Positions 49,701 to 58,700 of a stretch of DNA of 64,000 bases are shown piece after piece. The stretch spans positions 3,689,999 to 3,753,998 of the forward strand of contig NC_092565.1 in the NCBI RefSeq assembly GCF_037975245.1, read 5' to 3'. The position numbers and the translations under genes were made by a program. The notes under the pieces are model-generated. The model did not search any database. It had not been told where the DNA came from and was given only the letters and a program-made list of their open reading frames with translations. Source of the stretch: Apostichopus japonicus (taxonomy: Eukaryota > Echinodermata > Holothuroidea > Aspidochirotida > Stichopodidae). Every line of letters starts with the position of its first letter. The first letter of the stretch is position 1.

Positions 49701-52700
49701 CTGTATAACAGAGAGACTATTGTCATAACTCTACCAGATGGTGTCACTGTTTTCGATGTAGACTACCTCAGCGTCTGGTGTGAGGCCTTCAGAGTGGACT
49801 TCGGTCATGTCGCGTTACCGACCACTCTGGACCCTCTATCAGTGCCGTTGTTCTTCCCCTCTTCTTCAAAAGTAAATTTATATATAATAAGCAAATGAAC
49901 TGATATTTACTCATCACCCCACACTGAGCTGGCTTTATTGGATATTGTTTTTGTGATCAAGTTTGCATTCTTTTGGTACAGTATATGGTCTTGAAAATAT
50001 AACTTTAAAGATGTGACTGATCATTTCCCAAGTTTTGGATTTTAAATGAAACAAGTTATGCCATTGCTGACCATTGTCAGCCATTTGCATACTGTTAAGT
50101 GAGATCAAAATAATTTAAAGATTAAAAGTCGAATCATGACTACAGATTAGCATTTGTTAGCTGCTTGATTTTGCAATTAAAGGACAACATCCCTTCCCTT
50201 CCCTTCCCTTCCCTTCCCTTCCCTTCCCTTCCCTTCCCTTCCCTTCCCTTCCCTTCCCTTCCCTTCCCTTCCCTTCCCTTCCCTTCCCTTCCCTTCCCTT
50301 CCCTTCCCTTCCCTTCCCTTCCCTTCCCTTCCCTTCCCTTCCCTTCCCTTCCCTTCCCTTCCCTTCCCTTCCCTTCCCTTCCCTTCCCTTCCCTTCCCTT
50401 CCCTTCCCTTCCCTTCCCTTCCCTTCCCTTCCCTTCCCTTCCCTTCCCTTCCCTTCCCTTCCCTTCCCTTCCCTTCCCTTCCCTTCCCTTCCCCTTCCCC
50501 TTCCCCTTCCCCTTCCCCTTCCCCTTCCCCTTCCCCTTCCCCTTCCCCTTCCCCTTCCCCTTCCCTTCCTCCTCCCCTTTCTGCCTCCTCTCTTTCAATG
50601 CCCTTTTAGAATAAAAACAACAGAAACTGCACCTTAAAGAGGACATTCAGTAGCCTGAACTCAAAAAGCACAGCAAACGTTCCATACATCTGAAAGCAGT
50701 TTCTTCAGAATGCATCATTTAGTTAATCTTGTAAGGATGCAAACTTGAAGGTCACTGGTTAATTTTGCTATCACAATTGGTACTATTGAAACAGTACAAC
50801 AAAAGACTGACCTTTCCTGAGTCTTTCTATATGCACATAGTATAAAAACATGTTCCACATTATTAAATATGTTTCAATACTTGTTATCGTTTATACTCTT
50901 CTAGATATTTCATAACTGTGAAGTTTTGGAAGAAGATAAATTCCAGGTGGCCTGGCTGGTAGACAGTGTGAGGGGTGTCATCTGTGTTCAGCTCAGAGGC
51001 AGAGTGGAACAGGATGAGTACATGGCCTTTGGGGTCAGCGGATCTTCTGTGGAGACATCAATGGTTGGGTCGGATGTCACAGTGGCTTGGATCAGCGCTG
51101 CAACAGGACAACCTATGGTGGTTGACTACTTTCTACAAGCCTACTCACCTGTGAGTTAATTCAGTTTTCCTTCACTAGTATATATACATCAATTTATGAC
51201 AGAAATTACATACTACGAAGTAACTTTTTTTCTTCTTGAAAGGAAGGTATTGAGATCTTAACGCAGTATGTTCAACTATCAGGTAAAGTGATGTGTATAT
51301 TATGATTACCATCCCTAAAATTTAACCCACACTTTTATGCTGGGCTAACAGATCGCCACACCTTCTGGGTCATTAGCCCCATGGATGCCCACAGGGGCTT
51401 TGAGACAGGCGTAGGAGCCCAATTTGATTTGGGGGGGCTGTAATGACTTGCCCGAAAAATATAACCAAATTCAACATGTTAATGTGCATGTCTGATAGGC
51501 ATGCATCTGTTATTACATCGCATGTCAATAACATACAATCATTTGCCATGTTATTACCCTTCCATATTGGTTATAATTATTGAGGAAGTTGTTACAATAA
51601 TAATGATAATAATAATATCAGTTTAACCATTGAAAAACACATTGCAAATTATTTTTCTTTCAGTAGGTGCCCAAAAAATTCTCAGCATATTGCCCGAATT
51701 TTCACAAAAAAGGTTGTTGGGGGGCTGCAGCCCCCCAGCCCCCCTCCCCTGCCGCCTACGCCTATGCAGTTTGAGATACATTACAATGAAACTGAATTCC
51801 TCTCTGGATAGTATCTCTGTGTTTAAGTTGAAATAGATACAAAATAGCTACAATTAAGAGACTGTCCGAAACCATTGCAGCTTCCTGGCTTGGAATTCCT
51901 TCCACAGAAATTAAATTGCTCTTCCTGACATATGTATGTGTGTTTTAAAGTCACTACGATCGATCAGAGAACAAGATACCTATCAACGTCCTACAATCTC
52001 TGAGGGCTTGATTGGGCTGGAAAAGTTACGGGATCTAGGGTAATCTAGGGTAATATTTGAATGGAGTAAATGACTTATTATGAGAGATTTATGTCAAGCA
52101 TAATATCTATTCTTTTACCCAAAAGCAATTGAGTTAGGGACACCAAATTTGACCAGTTGCAGTGACTGGAATCCTCCACTATTCCCATTAGAGTCATTTG
52201 GTTATCTTATTTGAACCTTCTCAGTGTTGAGAAAAAAGTCAAGACCCATAAAACAGTATTTGCAGAAAGTACATTTCTGAATATTTATCTAACTATTTGG
52301 TTTAATTACAGTATTTTAGGATGGGTCCAATTGACCATTGAAGGTCATTGGTATTCCCCCCCCCCCCCCCCAAAAAAAAGATGAAAATTTTGAATGCTAA
52401 TAATTGTGGACTCATCTCAGGTAGTTTCATGGGAAGGCTCTGACTGGTCCAGTTATTTCCAGACATTGATGAGACAGTTCAAATGTCTCAGTGGGGGCAA
52501 AATATTTCAAAAGTTGTCATCAATTTCAGTTTAAGTTTTTTTTTTTATAAGTTAAATCATTGTTCTACTTTCTAGCATATTTGGGTACAATACTGATGAC
52601 CATTAAGACCGTGCATTTGAAAATCCGCCCTTTAGTAAGACTGACGTTCATTTTTTCGCCACCGCCCACTTCTTCACCTTTCAAGGTTGTAAGTCTGTAA

Positions 52701-55700
52701 CGTTAGCCTGTGTGTTACGTAATCAATTCGCCAAGCCTAGCAAAGGAAGTAAGCGTGGAAAAGTCACTTGCAAAGCTTAAATTTCCTGCGATCTACCACG
52801 AGAGCCTTTTAAAATGCCAGCGTCAGGTAAACTGATATGGCAGTGGTATTAAAGGGTGCAGTTTCAAATATTGTTTTTTTATTGTTTATTCTCTCAGTGC
52901 TTGGCAGCTTCGGGTGTAGGAGCATGTCCTGACGACCGTGTTGGTGGTATGGATAACGCTACACTAATAAGCAGTCAAACCAGGGATGGCATTACCTACA
53001 TCACCTATGAGAAACCTCTTATCGGAGAGGCAGGTAAATCAAAGGACTCCTACCTATCAGTTCTATATGTTTAAACCCTACAGCAGCCCCCTACAGCAGC
53101 CCCCTACAGCAGCTCCCTCTCTTCCCTCACAATATGGCCCTCGCCACTGTGTTGCTTGTCTAGTGGAACAGTTTGGTCCCCTAGTCTGGGTGCCAAAAAG
53201 TGAAGGCATAAATAATTTATCTAATGTTTTACATAAACGAATCATTTGGAGTTAGTTCCAAAGCTAGGGCAAAATTTCCCCATTCTTTCAATTTTGATCT
53301 AGTTTGAGCCTGAGGAACAACCGACAGTTTGATTTTCTGTAAATATCTGCATGGTAGATGTGCATTCATGTTTATTATTTTCAGAAGAAGTTAAAGGTTT
53401 CACTTTCCACAATTTTGTTGTATAGTTTGTTGAAATATATTCTTTTTGTTGATTTGTTTGCACAGAGTTCGACCGAAACATACCGACCAACAGACCTGTC
53501 TTCATTTCGTGGGCCTACGGTAACATCAATGATGATGATCTGGTAACGAGACACGTCACACGTACCCCCGGTGAGTGCGTCATCCATTTTGGAAGTTAGG
53601 AACACTACTTTCACCTTTTCCAGGACTTCATAATCAAATTTAACTGTTTGGACAGTAGATTTTGTATTCCATTATAACAAAAACCTTTTTGTTTTTCTCC
53701 TAATGAGAGCTTTTAAACTCACAAAGTATTAAATTTTCAACAAGATTCTTTTTTCTCTTTTTCTTTCCTTTTGTCTAAAAGGTGATCTTCAGATTAACTT
53801 TATAAGGCAATCATCCACTTGCCCTGCATTTGTTCCAACTGGTACACAGCCCACTACCCCTGTCGTACCCTGGACAATTCCACCGATCAATGCATTGTCT
53901 CCCTTCACATTCTCGGCGCAAATAGGCCCCTCTGGTGGAGCTCGTGGAGTCGATGGAATCACAGGTGATTGTCATTCATTATAAGTCTTTGAGGTCCCTT
54001 GGATTAATTACCTCCAAATCATGCAGAATATTATGGTAAACAATGGCAACCATTTGTCAATCACTGCCCTAACCCATACCCCTCTTTGCAGTTCTTGTTT
54101 ATCATATCCACTAGAAAAAATGATATTTAGAGGAGTGCCTTTGTTTTTGTATATTAGGTTTTGTTATTCAGTCATATGCATCGTTCTGCTTTCCTGCAAA
54201 ACCAAGTAATTTTCCCAAAAGCAATTGGAATTATCGGAAGATGGAACTCTCTGACGTTAGCTTTTGATTTTGAATTTTATTGTGAAGAAACATCACAAGA
54301 TCTTAGATGGAGGCGAACAACATAGAAATGCTACCTTGCAATTTGCATAATACTTTCCTTTTGTTGGCACTGTAGGAAACAAAAGAAAATGAATTGGTAT
54401 TTAAGAAAAATGTAGGGCTTTGGAAGCCAAAGATGAAATATGGACACAAAACGTGAAAATGTTCTTTCTGAGGGGGGGGGGGGGGGGGCTGGGGGAATTC
54501 ATGATTTTAGAAGTTAGATGTACTAACTTATGCATGCACCAAGATTTAGAGCACATATATTACATACAGTGCACTCGATCGACCATTACTTCCAATACAT
54601 GCAATACACACTGCGCAGTGCCACACTAACCAAGCCAGTTTTTTTCATTTTGGAAGGATTTGACCAATCACATTACTCATTACAAAAATCAACAAATTTT
54701 ATAATATCTGGCTTGTTATTGGCAAGATTTGTATTACACTAATGGTGCAAGTTGCAGGAAGTACCAGGAAATGTAGCGGGAAATGCCCCCAGGAGAAAAT
54801 ATTTTTGCGGGACCCTCCAGATTAATTGCAGGAATCCTGCAATCGTGCGTCCTAATGCGAACATTCATCATTAATACGATCCACTTAACTGAACATAACT
54901 TGAGCACCTGCAAAGTTGGTCATCGTGAACCAAAATATTTCACATGTTCTTGAAACTCAGCTTGATGTAAACTACAGACAATTGCTAATGAAAAATGGTT
55001 GAAAAATTCCCAAAATATCATTTCAAGATGTAGCAATCAATATATCATAGTTCTCGCCGTTTTGCTGTTCTTGCCTCTCGTGGAAGACCTTCCAAACTTC
55101 GTTTTGATTTGCTAAACCTGGTCAAACCATTTTCATTCTTGATTTTGAAACATTTTACTGCTTACAAAATTTCTTTGTATTTTTTCCACTTCCATTCTGT
55201 CAGGTGTGGTAGGCTGGGGTATTGCATGGTACATCAACCAAGCTCTCATCCCTGTGATAACAGTCTCTAGAGGGGTACAGTACACATTCGTGATCAACGG
55301 TGGTAATGACCCGACCGTACCCGCCATTTATCATCCTTTCTATATCACAGATAGTCCTAGAGGAGGTTACTCTCAACAAACCCCAGCTCAGCAGCAGGTA
55401 AGTCAAATATCATTTGGGACAAGCCCCTACCAGTGTCATCTGTATGTCGATATCTCTCTGCTTGTTTTTGTCTACAATATTTTCCTCTTTAATGGGCATA
55501 CCATTGAAAAATCACCATATATATATATATATATATATATTCCCCAATATTTTGGTATCTTGGAATACGTAGATGTTCCCCTTATTAATCAGTCAGTGTG
55601 TTATAAGTAGGAGCAAGAGTGTTGCTTAATTGGATGCAAGTCCACGAATATCTTTGTTTTAATTTTATCTCTGCAGTCGGAAACGATTTATGCTGGACCC

Positions 55701-58700
55701 GAGTGTAAGTATAGAGTCATGCTTTTCAGCTTTTATCGTTACAAGTTCAGAGACATGGTATGGTTTTAACTATCAGTGTAGTGTTATGTGAGAGAACCTT
55801 GGTGAATACATTGATGATTAATGCACAGGTAGTATGGGACCCGCAACAACGATGCAAGGATTTGACTTGTGTTGTTAGCTAGTTGAAGAAATATGTTGAG
55901 AAAGGAGACTGAAATAAAAAAATTCAATTTTGTGGAAAAGGGCACTTTTTGTTTGTAGAAAACAGACTAAATGTGTATGAGTATGGATATATGCTACAAT
56001 ACATTATTTAAAATGCGATATAAATAAAAAAAATAATTGAACCAAGAAGTATTGAGGTGCATTCAGAGCTGTCAATAATAAAGGACAGACATGTTTATAT
56101 GTGAGACTTTGTACCTGGCTTTATTAATATGCAGAACCTTCATTTGAGATAACTATTACTAATTACAGTAATATAATGATGGGAAGATAATTAAGCAGAA
56201 AATGGATAAAATAGTTGGTTGCATCTGTGTCAGCAGTCCTGGTCATAAAATTGACCTTGTTCATCATTTTACCTACATGAGAACTATATTTACATGAAAA
56301 GGTCATTTCATATAACAATTATGTTTTACATAACTGATATTTGACGTTATTATTTGATGTCAAGTGCCCATTCAATGAATGATGTGATCTTGTCAAACTG
56401 TAAGATTACACTTCTTTTGTTTCTGCTCCCTTCATAGCTGGCCCTCTCTGTGAGTACACCACAACTACAGATCCTCTTGTTCATTCGACCTTTGACACGT
56501 ACAGGGCTACACTGGTTCAGATGTGCAGTCAGGCTGGGACCAATCCTGGCATCCTCAGATGGACCCCCGACAACAACACGCCAGATTTGGTTTACTATCA
56601 GGTAAAGCCATGACTCAGCTGTGCTGTTGTTTTCATGATACTGGGTGATTGGTTTACTATCAGGTGTAGCCAAGAGACAGCTGTACTGTTGTTTTCATAA
56701 TACTGGGTGATTGGTTTACTATCAGGTATAGCCATGACACAGCTGTACTGTTGTTTTCATAATACTGGGTGATTGGTTTACTATCAGTTATAGCCATGAC
56801 TCAGCTGTACTGTTGTTTTCCTGATACTGGGTGATTGGTTTACTATCAGGTGTAGCCGTGACACAGCTGTACTGTTGTTTTCATAATACTGGGGGATTGG
56901 TTTACTATCAGTTATAGCCATGACTCAGCTGTACTGTTGTTTTCATGATACTGGGTGATTGGTTTACTATCAGGTATAGCCATGACACAGCTGTACTGTT
57001 GTTTTCATAATACTGGGTGATTGGTTTACTATCAGGTACAGCCATGACACAGCTGTACTGTTGTTTTCAAAATACTGGGTGATTGGTTTACTATCAGGTG
57101 TAGCCGTGACACAGCTGTACTGTTGTTTTCATAATACTGGGTGATTGGTTTACTATCAGTTATAGCCATGACTCAGCTGTACTGTTGTTTTCATGATACT
57201 GGGTGATTGGTTTACTATCAGGTATAGCCATGACACAGCTGTACTGTTGTTTTCATAATACTGGGTGATTGGTTTACTATCAGGTACAGCCATGACACAG
57301 CTGTACTGTTGTTTTCATAATACTGGGTGATTGGTTTACTATCAGGTGACGCCGTGACACAGCTGTGATGTTGTTTTCATAATACTAGGTGATTGGTTTA
57401 CTATCAGGTGTAGCCATGAGACAGCTGTACTGTTGTTTTCATAATACTGGGTGATTGGTTTACTATCAGGTGTAGCCGTGACACAGCTGTACTGTTGTTT
57501 TCATAATACTGGGGGATTGGTTTACTATCAGTTATAGCCATGACTCAGCTGTACTGTTGTTTTCATGATACTGGGTGATTGGTTTACTATCAGGTATAGC
57601 CATGACACAGCTGTGATGTTGTTTTCATGATACTGGGTGATTGGTTTACTATCAGGTGTAGCCATGAGACAGCTGTGATGTTGTTTTCATGATACTGGGG
57701 GATTGGTTTACTATCAGGTATAGCCATGACACAGCTGTACTGTTGTTTTCATAATACTGGGTGATTGGTTTACTATCAGGTGTAGCCGTGACACAGCTGT
57801 ACTGTTGTTTTCATAATACTGGGGGATTGGTTTACTATCAGTTATAGCCATGACTCAGCTGTACTGTTGTTTTCATGATACTGGGTGATTGGTTTACTAT
57901 CAGGTGTAGCCGTGACACAGCTGTGATGTTGTTTTCCTGATACTGGGGGATTGGTTTACTATCAGGTGTAGCCATGAGACAGCTGTACTGTTGTTTTCAT
58001 AATACTGGGTGATTGGTTTACTATCAGGTATAGCCATGACACAGCTGTGATGTTGTTTTCATGATACTGGGTGATTGGTTTACTATCAGGTGTAGCCATG
58101 AGACAGCTGTACTGTTGTTTTCATAATACTGGGTGATTGGTTTACTATCAGGTGTAGCCGTGACACAGCTGTACTGTTGTTTTCATAATACTGGGGGATT
58201 GGTTTACTATCAGTTATAGCCATGACTCAGCTGTACTGTTGTTTTCATGATACTGGGTGATTGGTTTACTATCAGGTATAGCCGTGACACAGCTGTGATG
58301 TTGTTTTCATGATACTGGGTGATTGGTTTACTATCAGGTATAGCCATGACACAGCTGTACTGTTGTTTTCATGATACTGGGCGATTGGTTTACTATCAGG
58401 TATAGCCATGACACAGCTGTGATGTTGTTTTCATGATACTGGGTGATTGGTTTACTATCAGGTGTAGCCATGACTCAGCTGTACTGTTGTTTTCATGATA
58501 CTGGGTGATTGGTTTACTATCAGGTGACGCCGTGACACAGCTGTGATGTTGTTTTCATGATACTGGGTGATTGGTTTACTATCAGGTATAGCCATGACAC
58601 AGCTGTACTGTTGTTTTCATGATACTGGGTGATTAGTTTACTATCAGGTATAGCCATGACACAGCTGTGATGTTGTTTTCATGATACTGGGTGATTGGTT

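Noticed and set aside
50140-50646. Long open frames of KGREG / [10 protein letters not shown] repeats on both strands
   Set aside because: They are translations of the uninterrupted (CCCTT)n and (CCCCTT)n satellite in an intron, not a gene.
51241-51284. Possible micro-exon TATGTTCAACTATCAG in intron 8 of the Skeletor-like gene
   Set aside because: It is 16 nt and would break the phase; exon 8 joins exon 9 directly as YSP then CLAASG.
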